Positions 15,096 through 22,261 of a DNA stretch of 64,000 nucleotides are shown here, in pieces. Each line of letters starts with the position of its first letter. The first letter of the stretch is position 1. Position numbers and translations under genes: made by a program. Source of the stretch: Amycolatopsis australiensis (lineage in GTDB: Bacteria; Actinomycetota; Actinomycetes; Mycobacteriales; Pseudonocardiaceae); assembly GCF_900119165.1 (NCBI RefSeq), contig NZ_FPJG01000006.1, positions 7,044,001 to 7,108,000 of the forward strand. The letters are read 5' to 3'. Under the pieces are notes generated by a model. It saw nothing but the letters and a program-made list of their open reading frames with translations, was not told the origin of the DNA and did no database searches.

Positions 15096-16427
15096 TTACG
15101 ACTGATCGGGCTGCCGGCGTTTCTGATCTGGATGCTCGTCGGTTTCGGTCGGAATGAGATCCTGCGGGAGTTGCACACGATCCCGGCCGGCGCCTTTGGC
15201 GGCGTAGAGGTTGCTGTCCGCGGCGAGGACGACGTCGTCGATGGTGTCCAGCCCGAGGCTGGGCCACAGCGCGCCACCGAGGGAGACGGTGAGGTCGGTG
15301 ACGGTTTTCGGGCCTTGGTCGGTGGTGATGGGGACGACGAGGACGTGGACCCGACGGCGGATGCGCTCGGCGATCGCGCCGAGTTCGCGACCGTCGACGC
15401 CCGGGAGCAGGACGACGAACTCTTCGCCGCCCCAACGGCCGGTGGCGTCGTCGTGGCGGACTTCGGAGGCGATCGCCTGAGCGACGGCGCGTAGGACCTT
15501 GTCGCCGGCCGGGTGCCCGTGGGTGTCGTTGATGTTCTTGAACAGGTCGAGGTCGATCATCAGCACGGCGAGCGTGGTGTTGTCGATCCGGGCGCGGTCC
15601 AGGGCGCGTTCGGCGATCTGGTGCCACCAGTCCGCGGAGTGCAGCCCGGTTTTCTCGTCGGTGCGTGACGAGGTGCGGAACTGGGCGAGCAGGACGCCGC
15701 GGTGCAGCGCGAGCAGGCCGATGACGATACCGACGAGCAGCCACGCGTTGTAGTTGAGCAGCCCGGCAGCGCCGAGGCCGAGGCCGAGCGCGCCGGCTTC
15801 GATGATCTGCTCGCCGAATTCGCCGATCACCTGCCCGGCGCGCATGCCGGGCGAGGAGATGAGGATCGCGCCGACCACGAGTGCGTAGTTGACGAACCAG
15901 CGCAGCACCGCGGCGACGAGGATGACGGCGAGCCCGCCGAGCCCCGCGGGCACGCCGGGGTTCGGGCCGGGCCCGGCCAGCAGGACCAGCGCGGCGGCCT
16001 GGGTGGCCAGCAGCACGGTGGCGTCGCTGAACACCCACCGATACAGCGGACGGCGGCCGCGCCAAACCCGCAGCCAGGCGATCGTGTGGGTGAGGACGAT
16101 CAAGCCGCTGGCCGCAGCTGGGGGCAGCACGAGGACCGCGGCGAAGTCCCAGAGGGTCAGGCTGTCCACGAACGGGCCGACACCGGAGGTGAGCTTGCGG
16201 GCGCGCTCGATGCCGCGGGAGAGCTCGATGTGCGCGATCGCGCATGCCCCGAGGATGATGGCTGCCACGCCGTCGGCGCGGGTGACCGGGAGGACTGGGA
16301 TCATCGCGCCGGTGGTGGCTGCTGCCAGGATGTCGACAATCAGGACATAGGTCAGGACGTGGCCGGGCAATGACCACAGTGCCCAGGACCGGACCCATTG
16401 CCACGGCTTACCGACCAGCGCAAACAC
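15096..16427 (-). CDS. Membrane-bound diguanylate cyclase (GGDEF)
   Basis: The 443-aa product has several hydrophobic helices over its first 240 residues (for example YVLIVDILAAATTGAMIPVL and GLLNYNAWLLVGIVIGLLAL), forming a membrane sensor region, and then a GGDEF domain. The active site reads RWGGEEF at about residues 329-335, a functional variant of GGDEF, and an RHDD inhibitory site lies five residues before it, so c-di-GMP feedback is expected. MIDLDLFKNINDTHGHPAGD carries the metal-binding Asp residues. The enzyme would make c-di-GMP, which controls development in actinomycetes. The GTG at 16427 follows GGGGGTGACGGCCG. Confidence 0.88.
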   Translation of the reverse strand: MFALVGKPWQWVRSWALWSLPGHVLTYVLIVDILAAATTGAMIPVLPVTRADGVAAIILGACAIAHIELSRGIERARKLTSGVGPFVDSLTLWDFAAVLVLPPAAASGLIVLTHTIAWLRVWRGRRPLYRWVFSDATVLLATQAAALVLLAGPGPNPGVPAGLGGLAVILVAAVLRWFVNYALVVGAILISSPGMRAGQVIGEFGEQIIEAGALGLGLGAAGLLNYNAWLLVGIVIGLLALHRGVLLAQFRTSSRTDEKTGLHSADWWHQIAERALDRARIDNTTLAVLMIDLDLFKNINDTHGHPAGDKVLRAVAQAIASEVRHDDATGRWGGEEFVVLLPGVDGRELGAIAERIRRRVHVLVVPITTDQGPKTVTDLTVSLGGALWPSLGLDTIDDVVLAADSNLYAAKGAGRDRVQLPQDLIPTETDEHPDQKRRQPDQS

Positions 16428-16473
16428 CGGCCGTCACCCCCAGCAAGGTTCACGTCCACACATCACAACTACG

Positions 16474-16488
16474 GCAGCGTAACGCTGC
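16474..16488. promoter_or_regulatory. Palindrome between the diguanylate cyclase and the tandem peptides
   Basis: GCAGCG-TAA-CGCTGC is a perfect 6-base inverted repeat with a three-base centre, located 47 bases upstream of the cyclase start and about 95 bases before the first tandem peptide. A shared operator is possible; this is inference from position. Confidence 0.3.
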
Positions 16489-16523
16489 GGGTCCGGCTCG
16501 TAACCGCGTGCTGGCGCATCATC

Positions 16524-16577
16524 ATGAGAACCACCCGGATGGCCCAGCAGTCCATGAAGCGCCGACGAAGGAGGTGA
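16524..16577 (+). CDS. Possible 17-aa leader peptide ending in the first tandem Shine-Dalgarno
   Basis: An ATG at 16524 opens an 18-codon frame (MRTTRMAQQSMKRRRRR) whose TGA is formed by the last three bases of the AAGGAGGTGA that serves the first 13-aa peptide. A ribosome ending here would sit on that site and could re-initiate. The peptide is strongly basic. It has no good ribosome binding site of its own, so it may be chance. Confidence 0.25.
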   Translation: MRTTRMAQQSMKRRRRR

Positions 16578-16582
16578 CGGGC

Positions 16583-16624
16583 GTGCGCAACAACACCTGG
16601 CGACGGAACAACACCTGGTCCTGA
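16583..16624 (+). CDS. Tandem 13-aa peptide, copy 1
   Basis: GTG start, 13 codons, TGA. The product is MRNNTWRRNNTWS, two RNNTW units. AAGGAGGTGA (16568-16577), a full ten-base match to the anti-Shine-Dalgarno end of 16S rRNA, stands five bases upstream. The amino-acid sequence is identical to copy 3. Net charge is positive, with two Trp and four Asn. No modifying enzyme is adjacent; the nearest genes are a diguanylate cyclase (divergent) and an MFS exporter (convergent). Function unknown. Confidence 0.6.
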   Translation: MRNNTWRRNNTWS

Positions 16625-16635
16625 CGCTCCCGCGC

Positions 16636-16650
16636 CGTCGCACGGCGACG
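16636..16650 (+). terminator. Small hairpin between peptide copies 1 and 2
   Basis: CGTCGC (16636-16641) and GCGACG (16645-16650) pair around a three-base loop. It could attenuate transcription or separate the messages of copies 1 and 2. Confidence 0.35.
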
Positions 16651-16670
16651 TAGGCAAGGAGGTGAACCCG

Positions 16671-16712
16671 ATGCGGAACAACACGTGGCGCAACAACACC
16701 TGGTCGCGATGA
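16671..16712 (+). CDS. Tandem 13-aa peptide, copy 2
   Basis: ATG start, 13 codons, TGA. The product is MRNNTWRNNTWSR: one Arg of the central pair is missing and an Arg is added at the end, so the length stays 13. AAGGAGGTGA (16656-16665) stands exactly five bases upstream, identical to the other copies. Codons differ from copies 1 and 3 (CGG for CGC, ACG for ACC), while Asn and Trp positions are kept, which argues for selection on the peptide. Confidence 0.6.
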   Translation: MRNNTWRNNTWSR

Positions 16713-16734
16713 GCGCTTGTCTCCGCTTCGCGAC
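16703..16734 (+). terminator. Hairpin over the end of peptide copy 2
   Basis: GTCGCGA (16703-16709) pairs with TCGCGAC (16728-16734), and inside it AGCG (16712-16715) pairs with CGCT (16724-16727), leaving a two-base bulge and an eight-base loop. The stem includes the last codons of copy 2 and could act as terminator or attenuator. Confidence 0.4.
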
Positions 16735-16755
16735 ATCCGGAAGGAGGTGACGACC

Positions 16756-16797
16756 ATGCGCAACAACACCTGGCGACGGAACAACACCTGGTCCTGA
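16756..16797 (+). CDS. Tandem 13-aa peptide, copy 3
   Basis: ATG start, 13 codons, TGA. The product MRNNTWRRNNTWS is identical to copy 1, and the 39 bases after the start codon are also identical to it. AAGGAGGTGA (16741-16750) stands five bases upstream. The gene ends 45 bases before the 3' end of the convergent MFS gene. Confidence 0.6.
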   Translation: MRNNTWRRNNTWS

Positions 16798-16842
16798 CGC
16801 TCTCGTGCCCACCGCTGTCGAGGCCCCTGCGTGCGGGTCCGC

Positions 16843-18111
16843 TCAAGCACCGGCGCTGCTCGCGTTTCGCTCCTGCCCCGCCCGGGGCAGGAGCGGCGCA
16901 GCCCGGCGCCAGGCCGCCGACGCCGCGACCGCCGCGAGCGTGCCGCCCAGGCCGGCGAGCCCGATCACCATCGCCGGCGTGATCGCCTGCGCCAGCAGAC
17001 CGCCGGCCACCACACCGACGCCCTGCGCGGTGAGCATCGCCGCGACGGCCAGCCCGATCGCCTGACCACGGGAGGAGTCCGGCACGATCTGCACGAACGT
17101 GGTGTTGGCGACCATGTCGTAGGACGAGAACAGGCCATTGGCCACCCACAACGCCACCGTCACCCACAAGGGCGGAGCCCACGCGGTCGGGGCCAGCACC
17201 GCGCAGGTCGCCACCGCCAGCGGACCCATCAACCGCAGCCGCCACTCCGGCCGCATCCCCTTGAGCACCAGCATCCCCGCGACCGCACCGACGGGGTTCG
17301 CGGCCAGCAGCAGCCCGACCGCGAGCGTGTCACCGTGGATCTGGGCGGCGTAGGGCACCGCGAGGCCCTCCGGGATGACGTAGAACCCCGACACACACGC
17401 CAGCCCGACCAGCGCGCGCAGCCGCCGGTCGCCAGTCACCAAGGTGAACCCCGCCCGCAGCGTGCGCCACCACGTCCCCGCGCCGCGCGCGGCCAGCCCG
17501 TCCGCGGCCGGCCGGTGGGCCTGGACTCCGAAGGACAGCAGCAGCGCCGAGACGGCGAACGTCGCCGCGTCCAGGGCGAGGGTGGTGTGCGTGCCCAGCG
17601 CAGTCACCAGCGCGGCGCCCGCGCCGAACCCGGCGACGTGCCCGAGCTGATCGGTGGTGCGCATGATCGCCGTTCCCACCACGAACCGGTCACCCTCGAG
17701 CACCGCGGGCAGCACTGCGCTGCGGGCCGCCGTGAACGGGGCGTAGAGCACCTGGACCACGGCCAGCAGCACGACCATCACGACAACCGGCTGGCCGGGC
17801 AACGCCATCACCGCGACAAGCACCGCCCGCAGCCCGTCCGCGGCGACCATGACCGTGCGCCGGGGGAACCGGTCGGCCAGGCCCGACAGCAGCGCCCCAC
17901 CGGCCAAGTTGGGCAAGATCGTCATCGCGTAGGTGATCGCGGCCCAGGCGGGTGAGCCGGTGCGGTCGAACACCAGGATCGACAGCGCCACGCGCGCGAG
18001 CTGGTCACCCAGGACCGACTGGACGTGCGCCAGCCAGAGGACCCGGAACTGCCCGACCCCGAAAACGTCACGGTAGGTCGCTGGCCCGGCAGGCCGTGGC
18101 ATGTCCCTCAT
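16843..18111 (-). CDS. MFS transporter, probable exporter
   Basis: The 422-aa product has about twelve hydrophobic helices. It begins RDVFGVGQFRVLWLAHVQSV and carries the loop 2-3 signature of the family in LADRFPRRTVMV (about residues 79-90). The length and layout fit the 12-helix proton-driven drug-exporter type found throughout actinomycetes. The ATG at 18111 follows GGGGGAGAAGAG; the frame's upstream extension to 18735 is rejected. The substrate is unknown. It converges on the tandem 13-aa peptides, 45 bases away, so export of those peptides is possible but unsupported. Confidence 0.85.
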   Translation of the reverse strand: MRDMPRPAGPATYRDVFGVGQFRVLWLAHVQSVLGDQLARVALSILVFDRTGSPAWAAITYAMTILPNLAGGALLSGLADRFPRRTVMVAADGLRAVLVAVMALPGQPVVVMVVLLAVVQVLYAPFTAARSAVLPAVLEGDRFVVGTAIMRTTDQLGHVAGFGAGAALVTALGTHTTLALDAATFAVSALLLSFGVQAHRPAADGLAARGAGTWWRTLRAGFTLVTGDRRLRALVGLACVSGFYVIPEGLAVPYAAQIHGDTLAVGLLLAANPVGAVAGMLVLKGMRPEWRLRLMGPLAVATCAVLAPTAWAPPLWVTVALWVANGLFSSYDMVANTTFVQIVPDSSRGQAIGLAVAAMLTAQGVGVVAGGLLAQAITPAMVIGLAGLGGTLAAVAASAAWRRAAPLLPRAGQERNASSAGA

Positions 18112-18600
18112 CTCTTCTCCCCCGGTCCGGCCGCGTTCGATACCTTCTGAACCCTGCAATATAGCCACGATCGGGCCACTCACCAGGGCATGGAGCCACA
18201 ACTCGGTTACCGAATGCTGAACCCGGTTCGCGGCAGAATGAGTCAGCGAGACGCCGGTGCGTGTCCCTGGGACGAAAGCCTTCAGCGGGCCGCCCGACTG
18301 ACGTTGGACACGGCGTTCTGCGCCCCGGCCGTCGACAGCGCTGCAAGGGGAATCGCTGGCGTAGTGGGTGGAGCAGGCCACCCCGCAAGTACCGGCACTC
18401 GCTGGAGGCGGCGGGTCATCCGATGCACTGCAGCCCGACGCCCGGTGTGATGGCCGTGGCATCGTAATCTGGCCCGCGGTTCGGCACTGTGTCCGGGACC
18501 CCCGACCGGGGGGATTCTGGCTTGCTGTGTACGAGTCGGTCGGTCGAGTGGAGGGTCGCAGGGGGACAGTGCCGGGGAGGGACCATCCGTGTGGAGCCGG
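18112..18600. other. Gap without a convincing gene
   Basis: About 490 bases upstream of the MFS gene. A short piece near 18300 (LDTAFCAPAVD) vaguely resembles the kinase C-terminus but is too weak to call. No ribosome binding sites or complete genes are seen. Confidence 0.35.
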
Positions 18601-18601
18601 A

Positions 18602-18694
18602 ATGGTGTCCAGGGTGGAGTTGTTCGCGCTGATCCGCCGTGATGCCCGGGTAGAGGGCTTATCGGTCCGGGCGTTGGCCGAGCGGCTCGGGTGA
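18602..18694 (+). mobile_element. N-terminal scrap of an IS21-like transposase
   Basis: The frame reads MVSRVELFALIRRDARVEGL then SVRALAERLG and a stop. This is the usual start of IstA-type transposases (a helix-turn-helix beginning RRDxRVEGLSxRALA). The next bases would continue the helix-turn-helix only after a frame change, so the gene is broken within its first 35 codons and the rest is absent. Confidence 0.55.
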
Positions 18695-18736
18695 GGTCGC
18701 CCGGCATACGAGATTGTCGACAGCGCCCGTGTCATC

Positions 18737-19705
18737 GTGATCGCTCGACATCAGGTGCGACACGGGGATGTGATCACGGTGCACGAGCTGCCCGAGAAGG
18801 TCCAGCGCTGGGTGAGCGACGCTGTGGGAGACGGCACCCAAGTGGCCACAGCCACCGGCCTACGACAGGGAGCCAATCCTTGGTTTTTGACGTTCGAACC
18901 GGGCGGCAGCGTCGAAGCGGCCGTGCTGCGACTCGGGAACCCCGCTGATCCCGACCATTGCCAGCGGTTCGCCACCGAAGTCGCGGCACTGCAAGTCGCC
19001 GGCAACCACCAGCTGCCCGCGGCCAGGCTGATCGCCACAGATCTCGACGGTTCCGCAGCAAGCGCCCTGGCGGTGCTGACCACCGTCCTCCCCGGCCACA
19101 GCCAGATCCCAACAGTCGCCTCCACCGAGCGGCTCCAGGGCCTGGGCGCCACAGCCGCCGCTCTGCAGGCGGTTCCGTTGGCGCCCCGGGCTGCTCTGCC
19201 ACTGCGGACCCGCTCGATCGCTGACGTCGACTTCGCGGCCCAACGGCGGGAAAAGGGCACCACCGCGCTGCTGACAGTCGCTGAAGAACGCCTGGAACAG
19301 TTGCCCGCGCCCGGCGGTCCGACAGTCTTCGTACATGGTGACCTGTGGTTCGGGAACACCCTCTGGTCCGGTGACCGCTGCACCGGCCTGGTCGATTGGG
19401 ACTGCGCCGGCGCCGGATCGCCGGGAATCGACCTCAGCGGTGCACGCTTCGACGCTGCCCTGATGTTCGGGCTGCCTGCCGCCGAGCAGGTACTGGACGG
19501 CTGGCAGCGCACCGCCGGCCGACGAGCCGAGCGGGTCGCCTACTGGGACGTCGTCGCGGCGTTAGGCACCCTGGCCGACATGGCGTTCTGCGTTCCGGCG
19601 CTCCACGACCAGGGCAGATCAGACCTCCACGCCGACCTCCTCGGACGACGTCGGGATGCATTCCTCAGCACCGCACTGAGCCGGCTCGACGCCGACGATC
19701 AGTAG
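18737..19705 (+). CDS. Aminoglycoside-phosphotransferase-like kinase (APH fold)
   Basis: The product of about 322 aa has the catalytic motifs of the APH/choline-kinase family: FVHGDLWFGN (about residues 199-208, catalytic Asp and Mg-binding Asn) and VDWDCAGAGSPGIDLS (about 218-233, the DxD metal loop). The N-terminal lobe is poorly conserved (WFLTFEPGGSVEAAVLRLG). Such kinases phosphorylate small molecules, including antibiotics, sugars and amino alcohols; the substrate is unknown. The GTG at 18737 is the longest start, but GTG codons closer to HELPEKVQRW are also possible. A dead copy of its 3' end lies at 11.4 kb. Confidence 0.8.
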   Translation: MIARHQVRHGDVITVHELPEKVQRWVSDAVGDGTQVATATGLRQGANPWFLTFEPGGSVEAAVLRLGNPADPDHCQRFATEVAALQVAGNHQLPAARLIATDLDGSAASALAVLTTVLPGHSQIPTVASTERLQGLGATAAALQAVPLAPRAALPLRTRSIADVDFAAQRREKGTTALLTVAEERLEQLPAPGGPTVFVHGDLWFGNTLWSGDRCTGLVDWDCAGAGSPGIDLSGARFDAALMFGLPAAEQVLDGWQRTAGRRAERVAYWDVVAALGTLADMAFCVPALHDQGRSDLHADLLGRRRDAFLSTALSRLDADDQ

Positions 19706-20920
19706 CCAGCGGTCCGGAACCGGGCACCAGCGCCTGATGGCCCAAACATCCTCGGGAGTCAGCGCGGCACGAACGGTCCCCACGATGGCTGTCGGGCTCA
19801 TCCCACGGTCTCGCACACCATGCCGCCATCACCGGCACGCACAACTCGACCAGCGGAAACACACACGAGGTGGGGGCCAAATCAGAGTGCCGACCCCGCC
19901 TCGAGAACAGCAGGTGAAGCCACAACAAGATGCCGACCGATCCCTGTAACACAGCTGCCGTGCCGGGCAGATCAGAGTGCCGAACCGGGCCAATTCGACT
20001 TGCCGAAATCAGTGTGAGCCATCCTGACCGGTTCAGCTGTCGCCGCGGCTGGCCTCGCTCGTCGCCGGCCTGGCACCAAACACCAGCGGCAACCTCAGTC
20101 GCATCCAGTAGTACACCTGAGCAACACTGACGACACTATGACGCCAGCGGCGCGCGAAACCAGCTGGCGAGGGCACCCTGCGCTGACCGGTCCGGTCGGA
20201 ATGCCGCATGACATGCAGGACCGTGCCCATCGCGACTCCCGGTGCGACAGTCGTGTTCGTGCCCGCACAGAACTGAGTCGTCAGTATGCGTGCAGGCCCT
20301 CCCTGGCATGCCGAGCTTAATCGGCACCTGCCGTGATGCGCACGCATGCCGACCCGGCGCCAGGTCTGGAGGCGCGGGCACGCTAAGCACCGTTCGGCAC
20401 GCGCTGGTCGAACACGGCCCGCTGTCCCGCTGACGAGCTCGCCCGCTTGGCCGACCAGTTCGGCGACAACGCCGCGGTGAAGACAGTCCCCTCAGGGCGT
20501 CCCGCTGGGTCCCAGTTGCAACGACGCGTTCGACGCGATGACCCCGACGATCGGGAACGTGGGCGGAGGTGGCCCGCGGCGGATCGACGCCGCCTGGTGT
20601 TCCGCGGTGACGGCGCTGCTCCGGCGGTCGTGTTCATACGGTGGCCGTCAGTAGAGGTAGACGTCCACGACCAGGGCCGCGAACGCGGCCAGCAGTGCGG
20701 TGCGGCCGACTCGCCGCACGGGTTCGCGGGCCAGTGGTTCGAGGCCGAGCAAGAGCGCGGCGGTGGCCAGGGCGAACACGCCGCTGCCGCTGTCCTGCCA
20801 GCTTGCAGCTTGGGCACACCGCGGCCTCAGGCTCGACAAGCCTCGCCCCCGGTTTACCCCACGCACTCGATTGACTACGCTGAAGTGAGCAATGAGCAAC
20901 GGTCGTTTGCGAGGGTGGAG
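19706..20920. other. 1.2-kb gap, possible membrane-protein remnant
   Basis: No complete gene is seen. On the minus strand at about 20779-20648 a short frame reads VFALATAALLLGLEPLA then VRRVGRTALLAAFAALVVDV, two hydrophobic helices, which looks like the end of a lost membrane protein or a 43-aa small protein with a GTG start. The rest translates to low-complexity sequence in all frames. The end of the gap holds the leader of the methyltransferase gene. Confidence 0.35.
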
Positions 20921-21772
20921 ATGACGCAGTCCGAGTTCCTGGCGCCCAGCTCGGTCCCGGTCGGCGTGGATCCCACCAGGGCCAGCATTGCCCGCGTGTA
21001 CGACGCCGCACTCGGCGGCAAGGACAACTACGACATCGACCGCGAGGTGCTGCGGCAAGTCGCCACGAAAGCCCCCGAAGTCGCCGACCTCGCCTGGTCG
21101 AACCGCAACTTCCTGACCCGGGCAGTGCGGTTTCTGGCCCAGCAGGCGAAGATCAAACAGTTCCTCGACTGCGGCTCCGGCCTGCCCACCGCGGAGAACA
21201 CCCATCAGATCGCCCAGCGAGTCGACCCGGACACCCAGGTGGTCTACGTCGACAACGACCCGGTGGTCATCGCCCACGGCCAGGCCATCCTCGAGGAAAA
21301 CCCGAACACGCACTTCGTCTCCGCGGACATCTTCCAACCCGCGGACGTCTTGAACAACGAGACGGTGCGTGAGCATCTCGACTTCACCCAGCCGCTGGCT
21401 TTGCTGCAGGTCGGAACGCTGCACCACTACGTCGCCGACAACGGCGCCGACCTGATGCGCGACTACATCGCCGCGCTGCCCCGCGGCTCCTTCGTGGTCA
21501 TCGCGCACTTCTTCGACCCGGAGACCGACGAGTTGAGCGGTCTGGCTCGCAAGATGGAAGACCTGTTCATCCACAGCCCGATGGGCTCGGGGAAGTTCCG
21601 CACGGAACGGCAAATCCTCGAGTTCGTCGACGGCCTGGAGATCATGCCGCCCGGGCCGGGCAAGGACCCCACGCTCGAACTGTGCGACTACTGGTGGCCC
21701 GACGGGCCGAAGCTGACCCCGCTCAACCAGGTCGAACGCTGCATCGCCGGCGTCGTCGCCCGCAAACCGTAA
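20921..21772 (+). CDS. SAM-dependent methyltransferase (PF04672-type)
   Basis: The 283-aa product matches the actinomycete methyltransferase family formerly called DUF574. Its typical N-terminus (VGVDPTRASIARVYDAALGG then KDNYDIDREV) is followed by the SAM-binding loop FLDCGSGLPTAENTHQ (about residues 82-97), the acidic turn VVYVDNDPVVIAH, and LLQVGTLHHYV. The family is abundant in actinomycetes and its substrate is generally unknown. The ATG at 20921 has GAGG seven bases upstream; GTG 20885 in the same frame lacks a site. A broken GGDEF tail follows. Confidence 0.85.
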   Translation: MTQSEFLAPSSVPVGVDPTRASIARVYDAALGGKDNYDIDREVLRQVATKAPEVADLAWSNRNFLTRAVRFLAQQAKIKQFLDCGSGLPTAENTHQIAQRVDPDTQVVYVDNDPVVIAHGQAILEENPNTHFVSADIFQPADVLNNETVREHLDFTQPLALLQVGTLHHYVADNGADLMRDYIAALPRGSFVVIAHFFDPETDELSGLARKMEDLFIHSPMGSGKFRTERQILEFVDGLEIMPPGPGKDPTLELCDYWWPDGPKLTPLNQVERCIAGVVARKP

Positions 21773-21930
21773 CCAACGCCGGGGACCACACCCCATCGGC
21801 CGACGCACACCTCAACGGATTTACAGGCAACCGTGGCGCATCGTGTCCGATGCGAGGAGTCGCTTACCTCGAGGTGGCGGGTGACGGCAAGGTCAGCCCG
21901 ACCGGCGACGCGGTGGCACGTGCCCAGCGT

Positions 21931-22062
21931 CGTTCGATCGGCGCCGCCGTGTTCCCCGACCACGGCGGCAACCTCACCTCGCTGCTGCTGGCTGTCGACG
22001 ACGCCGTCTACCGTGCCAAGGACCGCGGCCGCGACCGGACGGTCACCGCTCAGGCCCAGTGA
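21931..22062 (+). pseudogene. C-terminal fragment of a GGDEF-domain gene
   Basis: The frame reads SIGAAVFPDHGGNLTSLLLA then VDDAVYRAKDRGRDR, which is the last 35 residues of a GGDEF domain (S-G-x-A strand, then the LxxADxAxYxAKxxGRxR helix). Everything before it, including the active site, is missing. It starts about 150 bases after the methyltransferase stop. Confidence 0.7.
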
Positions 22063-22261
22063 GAAGGCAGATCGCCGCGGCGGAGAGCGCATTGATCGTC
22101 TAGCGAATGCGTGACCGCTACCCGCGACGGTTGGCTGCGCCGCTCGGCAGGGTCCGGCGGATGCGCCCTGCTGGGAGCAGTCGGACACCCGCGCTTCACT
22201 CCGCCGCCTGCCGCCGGGCCCTACCCTCGCTGCACGCCAAGCGCGGAAGCCGGAAACTATG

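Noticed and set aside
15702..16373. 223-codon plus-strand frame over the diguanylate cyclase
   Set aside because: It is antisense to a clear GGDEF gene. The translation is Asp/Glu/Arg-rich with no recognisable fold.
18295..18345. Third copy of the kinase-gene 3' end (LDTAFCAPAVD)
   Set aside because: Only about ten codons resemble the kinase C-terminus and the match fades on both sides. It may be chance.
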